From Scolanthus callimorphus (Eukaryota > Cnidaria > Anthozoa > Actiniaria > Edwardsiidae): a stretch of 64,000 nucleotides of DNA. Shown piece by piece: positions 1-11,200 of this stretch. Each line of letters opens with the position of its first letter. Position 1 is the stretch's first letter. Location of the stretch: assembly GCA_033964015.1 (NCBI GenBank), contig CM066915.1, positions 7,303,575 through 7,367,574 of the forward strand. The letters are read 5' to 3'. A program made the position numbers and the translations under genes. Below the pieces are notes generated by a model. It did no database searches, was not told the DNA's origin, and saw only the letters and a list, made by a program, of their open reading frames with translations.

Positions 1-644
1 TCTTAAACACACTCTATGGGCAATGAGACCAAGCAAGTAGACTGGACAAACGCTTCTCAATATGGTTCAAGTGAAGGCGTTCTCGGAAATCGTGTTTTGT
101 GGCGTTCAACGGGATTCGCATAAAGGATAATCAGAAGCAAATATTGGTTATAGACAGACAGTCAGCATAGATGCATAAACTGAGATTATTGGATGTTTTT
201 TTTCTCGGGGTAAGTGTATGGATTTGAATTCACTAGTTAAATGTTTGGGTTGATAATTGAATTAGTCATTGTGAAAGGGGCAACTGTCATGGTCTATCAT
301 GGATTTGGTCTAACTTGGGGTCATTTTAAGTAGCTTAAATGCAGTCAAACTCCCTACAAATCAACAAAATAATGGTCTACGTTTTATACCTAACCTTTCA
401 GCTGCTAGATCAATACAAATTTGGAGTATTTTCGTGTATAATCGAGCGGATGGAATTGGATTGCTAATTGGCATTTTTGATTTTCGAACAGGCTGAACAA
501 GTTTCTTTTTCTTTTTAAGACTAATTTGAAACAGAATATAGGTTCGGAGTTGTTTCTGTAGAACACTTGTCTTATTTTAAAATATTTTGATGAAACAAAC
601 GTGACAGTGCCCCTTGAAGTCGAGTCTTGGTAAAAATGGCTTAT
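1..644. other. Left-edge intergenic DNA
   Basis: AT-rich sequence with no open frame that looks like a protein and no clear inverted repeat. The frames running through 405-749 only read the repeat that starts at 645. I see nothing else to annotate here. Confidence 0.5.
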
Positions 645-797
645 TGTGTGGTTCCAGAAATTATCCATAGGAAGGATAATAGGAAAGGATATATTTTCCA
701 TACAAATACTGTATTTTTCTTCGGCAATTCCAGAGAGGTGGGGGGTCACTTTTCAACACTTTTCCGGGGGGGGGGGGATATTTTCTGGAACCACACA
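645..797. mobile_element. Small inverted-repeat element with G-run (tgtgtggttccagaaa family, copy 1)
   Basis: The ends are a 16-bp terminal inverted repeat, tgtgtggttccagaaa at 645-660 and its complement at 782-797. Inside is a gtggggggtca segment and a run of about 13 G. A second copy with the same ends and a C-run lies at 14075-14222. It has no coding capacity and is probably a non-autonomous DNA transposon. Debris of the same family (ggaaattccagaggggtgg) occurs near 19.5 kb, 20.6 kb and 34.7 kb. Confidence 0.7.
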
Positions 798-819
798 TTA
801 TTGATTTACAGGTAAGTAT

Positions 820-928
820 ATGGCTTATTATGGATTCATAGGTAAATAACTAGATATTTACCTATTAATCCATAATGAGCCATATACTTACCTATTAATC
901 CATAATGAGCAATATATTTACCTAGAAA
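820..928. repeat. Short tandem/inverted repeat (tacctattaatccataatgagc)
   Basis: The unit ttacctattaatccataatg is repeated directly around 855 and 889. An inverted partial copy (cattatggattcataggtaa type) precedes it at about 822-846. It can fold into a hairpin. No gene. Confidence 0.6.
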
Positions 929-1168
929 TTCAATTCAATTCTATTGATCAACCCCAACCTTTCCCTGGAGAATTCAAATCCCTCCCCGACTTTTAGTTTG
1001 TTGAGAGCCATTATCCGAGTTAATTCCCTACGAATAACAATGGAAACCGCGTCAACTGTAAACTAAGTGCGATTATGGAATGAGCGATTATGGAACTGAG
1101 GTAGAGTTCTCAGGAGTTTTTGACAGCTAGCATTCTACAGTATATAAGTGTCAGCCAGTTTGGAATAA

Positions 1169-2614
1169 TCAGTTCTTGTTTTTCCTCAACCTTGAAAACA
1201 CTCCCCTTCTAGCCTTGCTCTTGATAGTCTTCAGATCTTGTTCAAGGTCTGCCATCTGCTGATCAATAGAAGGTCGAAGAGGATCTTGCCTTCTATCCTC
1301 TTTGACTGGTCTTTTTCCCTGGGAAACTACAAGAGGATGGTGGGCTTCATTGGTTAGAGGTATGATGTACTTGACTCCGAGTACTGAAAAGTAAAAAAAA
1401 AAAAAACAGGTGATTTTCAAGACGAATAAATTTAAAGCAGTGCTCACTTGCGAAACGTCCGTCGCTGATTGGCTGATTTTGAGCGTTTGAGCATGCGCTT
1501 AGAGGTCTTTCTCTCAGCATTCTCGAACCCAGAGCTTCCCGGCTCGTCTTCTCGCGGGGGAGGCTCTGGTGACAGCCACTGACGCATGCGCGAGATTTGA
1601 TACAGAGCCGTTGAGAGAAAGATATGCGCATGCACCAACATTCAAAACCAGCCAATCAGCAACGGTCCTCAAATGGATGTCACCAGAGCCTCCCCTGCGA
1701 GGAGCGAGCCGGGGAGCTCTGGGTACGAGAATGTGTCTATTCTAGAAACACAATTTCCCATAAAATTTGGGTAGCGGGCACTATAGTGCGTAATATAATA
1801 CCTACAAGCCATATAGAAATACAAAAACAGCAACTATAACGGCCAGACAACAAACGTACACAAAACAATAAAAATATAATACTAAATATGGACACTTTAC
1901 TGGGAACAAACTAATGTAAGATTCTTACTCTAGTAACTGCTCCTTGATTTTACCTTGTTCCTGCGCACTGATGTAGTCTTGTAAAGTCTTCCATCTCGTA
2001 ACAGCTTCACCCATGTCCGACACGTCAGCTTCATCACCATCAACACTCCTGACCTCATGCAGGTGGGGGGAGCTACCAACCACGTGGACCCGCCTCGCCC
2101 TCCTACGTCTGAAGGCTCCCAACAGGCCCGTCAAAGACCCTAATAGGCGAGAGGTCCAGGTCTCTGCTGGGCTTGCTGGGACGTTGACTGGACTCTGGAA
2201 AGCGGCCCTTGGAACTGGGGGCATTTCATACATATCTGCGGGTCGGATCAACTGGACCATATTTACGGAGATGCCCTGAGGACCTGAAATTGGCTGGTGC
2301 AAAGGTGCCAGTGGAAATGGTACATTATGTCCCTGTACGATGTCCCCGCTAGGGCTAGGCCCCACCTGAAAAGAGCGCTCACTCGGCTCTGGACTTGCAA
2401 TGTACCGATCTCCTCTCTTTTTATGTTTTCTTGTTCTTTCTTTCTTCTTCTCTTTTCTCTGCGCGACTGTGAATGACTCAACAGATAGGCTGTCAAAAGC
2501 GCGCACGTTGTTAATTTAGTGTTCATCGTACCAATTGGACAGTTGGACCAGCGGCCCAAGTTTAATCGAAGCTAACGCACTTAAAATCGTCGACAAGATC
2601 TCTGCAATCGCCAT
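1169..2614 (-). CDS. Uncharacterised basic protein, two exons, frame broken by one stop near the start
   Basis: I do not recognise this protein. The best model starts at the ATG at 2614 in a good context (aaaATGG) and reads a hydrophobic N-terminus (MAIAEILSTILSALASI). It then meets TAA at 2516-2518, and the same frame stays open from there to 1954. Downstream of the stop come a Lys/Arg-rich stretch, a Pro-rich middle, an FRRRRARR cluster and WKTLQDYISAQEQ. A donor at 1953 (CAAG|GTAAAA) and an acceptor at 1384 (TTTTCAG|TA) keep phase into exon 2 (1169-1383), which ends with a charged segment (DLEQDLKTIKSKARR) and a TGA stop. The intron (1384-1953) carries a transposon-like repeat at 1447-1735. 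An alternative donor at 1928 would give a short different C-terminus. The stop may be a sequencing error, a polymorphism, a mis-modelled 5' exon or real decay. It lies downstream of CLPTM1 on the same strand. Confidence 0.45.
1447..1735. mobile_element. GC-rich inverted-repeat element (gagcctccc / cattctcgta family, copy 1)
   Basis: The two halves mirror each other: an 'agccaatcag' motif with 'gcatgcgc' and 'gaggctctggtgacagcca' in one orientation, and 'ccagcc aatcagc', 'caccagagcctccc' and 'ggctctgggtacgagaatg' in the other. Related copies lie at 7225-7450, 44795-44960 and, as a fragment, 15935-15995. The frames through it (1347-1655, 1444-1641, 1624-1839) are not genes. It sits in the intron of the 1.2-2.6 kb gene. 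Confidence 0.65.
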
Positions 2615-2656
2615 TTTTGTGAAAGATTGAAATCTATGGAATTATAATTTGCGATG

Positions 2657-2747
2657 ACATTCGCCTTTGTCACCCAAGCGCCATCTTATGGAAACAAAAT
2701 GGAAACATTCTGGAAACAAAATGGCGGCGCGTGACAAAGGTGAATGA
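2657..2747. mobile_element. Short inverted-repeat element (ttcgcctttgtcac family, copy 1)
   Basis: The left end attcgcctttgtcac and right end gtgacaaaggtgaat are complementary. Between them is 'gccatcttatggaaac..aaaatggcg'. The longer copy at 8976-9233 has the same ends. It has no coding capacity. Confidence 0.6.
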
Positions 2748-3160
2748 GACCTTTCTATTCGCGCTTTGTAGAAAAGTTCCTTGGCTGTCATGGCAAGGCC
2801 AGGAACATTTCTAATGCGCTTGTGCTTGTGTAAAAGAAAATAACGCAAAGAAAAATACGTTGTAGGTGTTTGGTTATCCTTCATTTGCCGCACTTTTTGC
2901 CGCGCTTCTTTTTACGTTCACATTTTACCATCTTTGAATACAATTAGGCGAAATTTTATTGTAATTTAATTCCCAACTTTAACACTTCTGACTTCGATTT
3001 CTGAATTACTTTGCGAATTAGTTATTCCTTATTGTATAGATAATACACAAATAATATTCTAGGCGTCTCACTGACAACACAGACCCAACATTGAAAGCGA
3101 AAACGTGCAACACTATTGGTGGTTGTCTCCTTGTACGGGATTGCGTTTGTTTTACTCGTA

Positions 3161-3455
3161 AAGGCCGGTTTACACTTGCGATTTTTGCTGCAATTGTCGC
3201 GGCCATTTTACTCGCGCACTCTCTAGTGTAAACGAGATGCAAATCCGGTGCTATTTCTGTGATCTCTTTTCTTCAAATCGAATCAAGTTGCAAAAAGTTT
3301 CGAACATGTTTGAAATCTCCGCGACAAAAACTGCGGTCGGTCGCGCCGAGTTCCACTTAGTCTACATTAGTGATTTTGAGTTGACGCGTACGTTCGAGAA
3401 AAATCGCCGCGACTCGTGCGACAAAAATTGCAGCAAAAATTACAAGTGTAGACAA
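3161..3455. mobile_element. Miniature element with modular ends (aaggccggtttacacttgcga)
   Basis: The left end aaggccggtttacacttgcg is partly mirrored by tacaagtgtagac at the right. Inner inverted copies of 'gatttttgctgcaattgtcgc' and 'gcgacaaaaattgcagcaaaaa' follow. It belongs to the set of elements here that share the pattern aaggcc..acact..gcg at their ends. Frames inside it (3237-3473) are repeat-derived. Confidence 0.7.
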
Positions 3456-4390
3456 CGAAATGTTGTTTCTTGATAACGCGGGTTGTTGGTTGGACATTAC
3501 GTGCCCAGAGATACAACGAGTACTGCCTTAAAGCGTGGACATCAAATCATTTTGGTTTTGTTTCGGTTGCTGCAAAGTTGAGTTCCGAAGGCTCCAACGA
3601 TGAGTTTCTATGCAATGGAGCAAACGAAAAGTGCCAAAATGCCAATGAAATCGCAGCATTTTGAAAGCATGATTGCTTCTCTGTCTCATCTCGAACAAAG
3701 CTGAAACGCGTAAACGCAAAATAGTAATCTGGATCTAGAGGGGATTTCAGATAAGTGTCGAAAACTAAACGAAAATACAAAACCACTAGCCAATCAGGAG
3801 TGGAAGCCATTCAACAACAAACCAATCAGGAGACTTCTGTTTAGTCATGACGTGAGTATTGGCGCGTTTTGATTTAGTTCGCAATTTCATTGGCTGAAAG
3901 AAGAAAGACTTAACACTAGACCAATAGAAACGCTGGCTAAACGCGAGTCTGGCTTACTTTCAGCGGTCATCTGAAATCTGCTCTAAGATAAGTTTTTACT
4001 TCTACCGTTTCAGTCGGGCACACGTCCTAAAACATTTCCCCTCTATCCAGTGTGGGCGAACGCTTCCAACAACCTGTTATCAAAAAGATTGTACACGCGG
4101 AGACTGTACTCCCAGTTTAGGTCCAATGTAGAATTGTACATAAATATAATTACACGGAATGAATTGAATAAGGTTCGTTACCCTTTTACAGATATTTTTA
4201 GATATTCTGATTTCGGGGTAACTTAACTATAATACAAATACAAGCCGCTTCCCCACAGACGAAGTATTGGTAAAGATGAAAAGAAGTTAAATCAGAAAAT
4301 GAAAAGGAAACGGTCGACCGTTTGAAGCAAGGCACATCATTAATGCTCGGAATTTGTCCTCTTCTTTGTTTCGCTAAACGAGTAATTTTT

Positions 4391-4770
4391 AAGCTGGGGA
4401 CAAACCAGTTGAACATATGATTAAACTCCTCAATTCAACATTTGTTGTATGTACCATGTTGAAAAATGTTGAACGGGGTGTCAACCAATGGACAACCAAT
4501 GGACGATTCAAGCTAAAGCGCGCGCACTCCCACAACTACCAGAATGCAGCGATCGCTTTTTTGGCAGTTTGTTCGACAAATGTCCCACATCTACCGACAT
4601 GCAGTGCGCGCGTGCGTTATAGCTGGAAACATCATTCAACGTGCTGAACTACCATGTGATTGGCTGTGGACCACGCACAGTTGGATTGGCACATCCCGTT
4701 CAACATATGGTGCATTCAACAAATGCTGAATGAAGTTGAAGCCAAATGTTGAACTAGTTTGGGCCCGTAT
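4391..4770. mobile_element. Inverted-repeat element (ggggacaaaccagttgaacat)
   Basis: The left end ctggggacaaaccagttgaac is mirrored by gttgaactagtttgggccc at the right. The inside has several inverted 'ttcaacatttgttg'-like copies. Non-coding; frames at 4417-4729 are repeat-derived. Confidence 0.65.
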
Positions 4771-4818
4771 ACTGTTGGGCAAAGATAGTTGTCAAATAAA
4801 AATTGCTCGTTGAGCTTT

Positions 4819-5025
4819 AAGGCTGGTTCTCACTGGAACGAAAGTGCAGACACAAGCACAAGCGCAAGGATATCAAACTCATCATTTCCCTTGTGTGGTT
4901 CACACTAGAACGCAAGCGCAGACGCAAACGCAAGAAAATCGAGACATTGCGTCCCCTTGCGCTTGTGTCTAGTGTGAATCAGCTAGCGTCGCCATGATTC
5001 ACACTTGCCTTGCGCTTGCGTACTG
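4819..5025. mobile_element. Miniature element with modular ends (aaggctggttctcactggaacg)
   Basis: It starts aaggctggttctcactgg just after 'ttt' (cttTAAggct). The interior is built from gcgcaag/cttgcgc units in both orientations (acaagcgcaagg, ccttgcgcttgtg) and ends near ctagtgtgaatc. The right boundary is uncertain. It lies just downstream of the CLPTM1 stop and may be part of its 3' UTR or flank. Confidence 0.55.
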
Positions 5026-5241
5026 CTCCTTCTCTGTTTGCCTTTAGGCAAACATCCAAACAACTTAAAATGAGAGGAAAACGATGGTGGAGATTCAAGT
5101 ATCAGCAGTAAAAATTTCACAAACTAAAAAAAGAAATTAAAACCTACTCAAGATCTAGGCCCAACATATATCACGTCACACAGAAGTCTACATGGTATTC
5201 CAGACCTTAGCGCAATTCCAATATACATGTTAGATTAGTTT

Positions 5242-8200
5242 CTAGTCATTTTTCTTATCCGATGGTTTACTGTTCTCTATTGGAGCCGGTTGGTTCTCCC
5301 GTTCCTCGATGGGTGTCCCGCCATTAGCGAGGTCTTCGCCTGACACGCCAAACTCGTTGACACGCTTGGGGTCGATCTTATAGATCCATCGCTGATACAA
5401 GTAGATGAAGAACACGATATCTGAAAACCGAAAAGATGGATAAAATTAGACAGAAAATACCAAGAACCAAACAAGGGAATTCTTTGGAGTCCATTAGTAA
5501 GATTGTTGATCTGAGTTTGAGTTTGCCGATCACAGTGCTGCTATGCACAGCGAAGCACCGTAGTTAGAGGATGTGTTATTCCCCCAGTTTCTAAAGCTAC
5601 GGCTAAACTAGGACACATGTAGCACGCAACAATTGTGTCCTGCATGTTTTCTCGAGTGGCTAAACTAGGAAACATCACACGCGTGTGTATCGGACACACA
5701 AAAATATGTTTCTTGTCTGGCGAAGAAACATTTCTTTGTGTCCCGGCTTCAAAATTTGTTGCGCACGACAATGTTTCTCGCGTGGCTAAACAGGGAAACA
5801 TGGAGGAAACATGTGTCCGGCTACAATGTTGTGCGCTACATGTGTCCTAGTTTAGCCAGGGCTTAACGTATGGATTTTTAAGTCCTATCCTGTTGGCAGA
5901 GTGAAGTTTCACTTTCGTGAACAAATTTCTCAGTCACTTTTTAATGTCTCGGTTTTAGTTCATTTTGCCTGAGCGATTTACTGGCCGCGTTTTGCAAATT
6001 TCACGCTGGGGACACTATGGACCCAATCATGGGTGGGTGTTCTAAAGGCCTGGCTAAACTACACACATGTAGCGCGCAATATCATGTTCCAGTTTAGCAA
6101 CGCGAGAAACATTGTTGCGCGCAACAAATTTTGTAGCAGGGACACAAAGAAATGTTTCTTCGCAAGACAAGAAACATTTTATGTGTCCGAGACACGCGTG
6201 CAATGTTTTCTAATTTAGTCACTCGGGGAAACATGCAGGAGACAAATGTTGAGCGCTACATGTGTCCTAGTTTAGCCGTAGCTTAACACAACAGGCATGT
6301 CACGTTAGGCGGAGCGTCACTAAGGCATCTTAGTATTGGAGGGTTAGCTCCGCGGGAATGAGAGGCGGAACCAACCTCGCGCGCCAGGGTGCACGAGAAA
6401 GGGAAGGACCGTGGACGGCGTGGACAGATCAAACAACCGAATCTTGTTGTTGAAAAGTTGTTTGAGGCAGATTCATGTTGCAACAAGGCTAGCCTGAGTA
6501 TCAGGCGGAATATAATATATTTTTCCTTGAGAAAATGAGGGAGGAAAATTTTCCCGAGGAGGGGGAGGGTCCTGATACTCAGGCAACAAAATTATCACGG
6601 TTCCACAGAGTTCTATAAAACTACTCATATTTCAAGTTATCTATCTAATCTTACCATCCCTAAAGCAGCCTATCCGATACATCATGGGCATCTTGATGAC
6701 GAACGCAAACAAGTCGTCTATGAAGGTATTGAGAGCCTTGTACGTCATCATACGCCACGGCAGGTGCGCTACAGACTTGAGCTTGTAGTTAATAAATAGC
6801 TGAGGGGTCATGGTGATAAAACCTGTGGAAAACAACGCCGCAAACAAATCAACAATTTAGGTGAGCCAGTCCTAGCCAGTCTCTGTTGTTGTTATTTACA
6901 TACGATAGAGCAGATTTCAGATGACCATCGTGAAAGTAAACGCAATTGTGCAATCACTAGCCAATCAGAAACAAGAGTAATTACAACTTACTGCTGAATG
7001 GTTTCCAGCCCAGCCAATCAGGAGCCGAACCAATTGGCTAGTAATTCCTTGCTTGTAATTAGTTCGCAATTTGATTGGTTGATAAAAATAAGCAGCCAAT
7101 GAGAAAGCAAACCAATTGCAAACACGACGGTCATCTGAAATCCGCTCTATTAGGAGACGAATCACGAGCAGAAATCTCGAAATAATCATCTACAGACAAG
7201 TTTTGACGTATTGAATTAACCAATCCATTCTCGTAACCAGAGCTCCACGGCTCATCACCTCGCGCGATAGGCTGGCACTGACGTATGCGTGAGATAAATC
7301 CTTTTCTGCGCATGCCCCAATGTTGAAAATCAGCCAATCAGGAGCTCTGGGTACGAGAATGCTCGCGGGTAGGTTCTGGTGAAAGCCACTGACGCATGCG
7401 CGAGATTTGATTCCGTTGAGAGCAATAATTTCCTGCGCATGCCCCAATTTTTTTTTAATTTAAGTCTTAAAGCTATATGAAATATAAACCTCTTAATAGT
7501 CACATGTAATTTAATTACTCTGAGAAATCTGTAAGACTGGCCCGCCTCGATAAGTTTGTACTACCTGCGGGTCAGTACGAATATTTATTTTATACTTAGA
7601 AATATCCCAATAAAATGAATGAATGAATGAATGTTAAAATCAGCCAATCAGCGAAAGCCCTCGCCACAGGGTACGAGAATGGAACCAATCAAAATGTAAG
7701 AAATCATTGGAAACCAATCAAATTGGTCACAATCATGGATTTCTCTAGGAATGAAAGTATTATAGAGCGGATTTCACATGACTGTCAAGACTTGTTATGT
7801 AATTACGATTGCTTTGCGTTCTCATTGGCTTCTCGTTTTTCTCAACCAATCAAATTCTGTAGCCGTAAATACAATTGTGTAATTACTTAGTAATTGCTTC
7901 GGCTTGTGATTGGCTGAGAAAAAAGCCATTTAGGAGCAAGTTCTGATTTTTCTTGATTCTATTGGCTAGTGATTGCTCAATTGCAATTGCTTTCACGACA
8001 GTCATGTGAAAACCGCTCTATTGATGAAGTGCTGTTTTGCTCACCAAATGTAAGAAGAAACCCGTACATCATGCCCAGCACCCAGGAATACCAGCCCTTG
8101 TGCTCGACATAGAAGAGTGAGTAGATAGAATAACAAACCAACAGTGGAAACAACGCCCAAGACAGGTACTTGAAAGCCATCTGCAACAAACATTTTCATC

Positions 8201-11200
8201 AGATTAGAATAGTCAAGTTTCGAATTCGCTTTTTTACCGCTGAATAGGCATCAACGGCGGATTTTTGGCAAGGTGATTTATACAGCATTTTAGGACCGAT
8301 GAGTATTTTTTAGGGTATAATATTTTTTTTAGGGTGGAAATTCCACCTTCCCCCTCCCCCTCGGGCATAGCTTACATTTCTCCTAGACTGAACGTACTCA
8401 CGAATCTTTGATTATTATTAGTTCCTATCTTGTTTGTTGGATATATTGAAATGGATTTCCCAGATTGCTAGTACCAGCACCGACTATTGCGGCCTTATGT
8501 CCCACTTGGGGGTGAAGAGGATAAGTAAGCACCGACTATTTACAGTATCTTGCGTAGCCTGCAAAAGCCGCCACACAACTTAGCGCTCGCCGAAAGAGAC
8601 TCCCGCAAAGAGGCCTTCTTGTGAGTCTCTTCCCGCGAGCACTAAGTTGTGCCAGCTTTTGCAGGCTATATCTTGCATTATGACTACTCTAAGCCGTCTT
8701 GCAAAACCTGTCTAAAAGTGTTGGCAGTGCAATCGAGAACTAGTTGTGGTATCAATTAAACTCATCAACATTAGATGAGGTTGGCAGTAAATGCCTCGAG
8801 GGGGGAAGACACTGCGCGAGGTAACCATGGCAACCAGGTCACCATCCCACATCCACGAGCACCCGTCACACTGAAAATCAGTGGAATTTATACTTACCAG
8901 AATCGTGGGATGGGTAGGGCGGGAAATTTCAGAGCAAAAACAGTTCTAGCAAAGCTCTAGCAAGCGCCTTTGTCCATTCGCCTTTGTCACGCGGCAGCCA
9001 TTTTGTTTCCAGAACGACTCGGCAAAGCAGAAAAAGCAAACAGTCAATCAACTTTTTGGTTCTAAACACATAAGGAGTACTTTTCGGTATCTTTCTCAGC
9101 TTTTGTAGCATAAATTTCAGTATCAGGCGTCGCTTTCCACCATGAGCAAATCCTGTGCGCTGCTTGGCCTCGTTTCCGAGCTGAATAAATCGGCTGACAA
9201 TTTCAAAATGGCGCTCGTGTGACAAAGGCGAATTCAGGGGAAAAGCTGAATGTCACGTGACACAAGAATGGGAAGTGTTTGGCTTCCCCATGGATAAAAT
9301 CAATAGTTTGACTTAGTTGTATTCTTTTATAAGTACAGTAAAATATTCAGAAAAAACGTTTCTCAATTCAGCGTTTTTTCTTTTCAGTGATAGAGATCTA
9401 TTTATTTATTGTGTATCTATGATAGATGAATCGATAATTCCTTTGACAGCTAGAATTATATGTGATTTACAGCTGTTTCAGGTAACACGCGACCCGGCGC
9501 GTTCAAAACATCGAGAGAGCTTTTGGCAGTTGGTTTTCCTGTGTAGTCAATCAAACCATGTGAGCCAATCAGATCCTTGCCTAGTTTCACCTAGTGCAGT
9601 GAATTGGCTTCTGTCGCGACATGTCTCGCAAGGGAAGCCGATCGAATGCACTGAGTAAGGATATGATTGGCTCACACGGACACGGATTGCATTGATGGAC
9701 AGCACAGAAAACCCAACTGCCAAACTCTGGCGGCAACGGCGAAGTCGCGTGTTACCTGAAACAGCTGTAATGTGTCAATTTGAGTTGTTATAAGTATGCA
9801 TGTGCTTCCCATGTACCTCGTTAGGTTTAAGTGGAATAAAGGATTATTATTATTACATGGTAGCTCTTCCTCAAAACAGTAACACAAAACTAACCTCGTC
9901 ATAAATTCTTGTAGATGACTCAACATAGCTATCTTTGTCTTCAAATCTCGGCCGCGGAATTACTCCAAATATGCGGTTTTCCCTGTCAAGCTGCGGGCAA
10001 AAAATAATTTATAATCAGAACATTTTATCCTTTGAGGTAGTCATTGTTTGGACAATAAAACAACATCTTAACACAAAGAACGTGGATTATGTAGACATAC
10101 GCAACTATCGCTGATTTGCAAATGTAATTGTAAAAGCAAATGTAAGATGCCGTCTAGAACTTGATAGGGTAAGGCGAGACGATACCTCAGTTCATTGTCC
10201 CATCCGAAAGACGTAAAACACAGTAGAACAAAGTTCAATCCACAGTATGAAGCAGTTTCGAACAGAGCATCCCCATGCTTCTCAGGCAGTTGGTAGTTTT
10301 GGGGGATTAAGGTATCCCCCCATCCCCGGTCCATGGGCATGAGAACGTTACTGCACTGACCAGTGACCCAAATGCCTAGGAGACTACAGAAAAGCAAAAC
10401 TACAAGCATTTCTATTATTACCTTGATATTAACTACTTTGTTGATTTTCCAGATTTCAATTATAAGACCAATGAAACAGCTAATTATAATGACAGTATTA
10501 GTGTCATTGTCGGCGACATACAGTAGTACAACAGTGGCTTGGAATACATTGAAGAACACGGATCTGACTGACAGGCCCTCCAGGGACTTCCGACTCCTCC
10601 AAAACTGAATGTCTGGAAAATAAAATAATAATAGCATCAGAAACTGCACTCATTTTCAGGAATATGTTATAAGTTGCCTCGCAATATGTGTCTTCGATAT
10701 TTTCATCAGGAAAAGGGGAAGAATTCGTTAAAAATCTTCTTTGTGTTTGTTGCGCGACAAGTTGAATGTTTGATGAAAAATGAGCAAGAAAGCCAGAATT
10801 TGTGGCTCAAAGTAGACCCGCCCTCTTCTTCACGCAACAAGGTTTTAGAACTTGCAGCAAATATTTTTGTTACGTGAAAAGTTGTGGCGCCAGATGAAAA
10901 ACGCGCAACTTCGATCATCAATTTGCAACGCAACAATATTGTGCAAAAAGTTGAGGGATTTTGTGCCACGTATTTTCCCGGCTTTAGTTGGTTTGGAAAA
11001 TAAATGACATGACATTACAAATGACAGCTCACCATTTTTGAAGGCCAGGAACTCAAAGACAGTGTGTACAAGAGTGACTATCATTGTTATTCCCAGTAAA
11101 TAAGGGTTGGTCTCTACGATAGTCCTCTTCATGGCATCCTGCTCCTCCTCTGTTTGCTGCATGTCGTCTCCTAACACCGAGAACCATTTCTGTCTCATTC

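Noticed and set aside
1925..2506. A gene starting at 2506
   Set aside because: The first codon there is GTG, not ATG; the true start of this frame must be upstream (2614) or in another exon, and the end is better placed at a donor at 1953.
9317..9658. 113-residue ORF
   Set aside because: It runs into the inverted-repeat element at 9467-9770 and has no protein-like features.
10068..10649. A 193-residue stand-alone membrane protein
   Set aside because: Only 10422-10612 is a CLPTM1 exon; the rest is the following intron read through.
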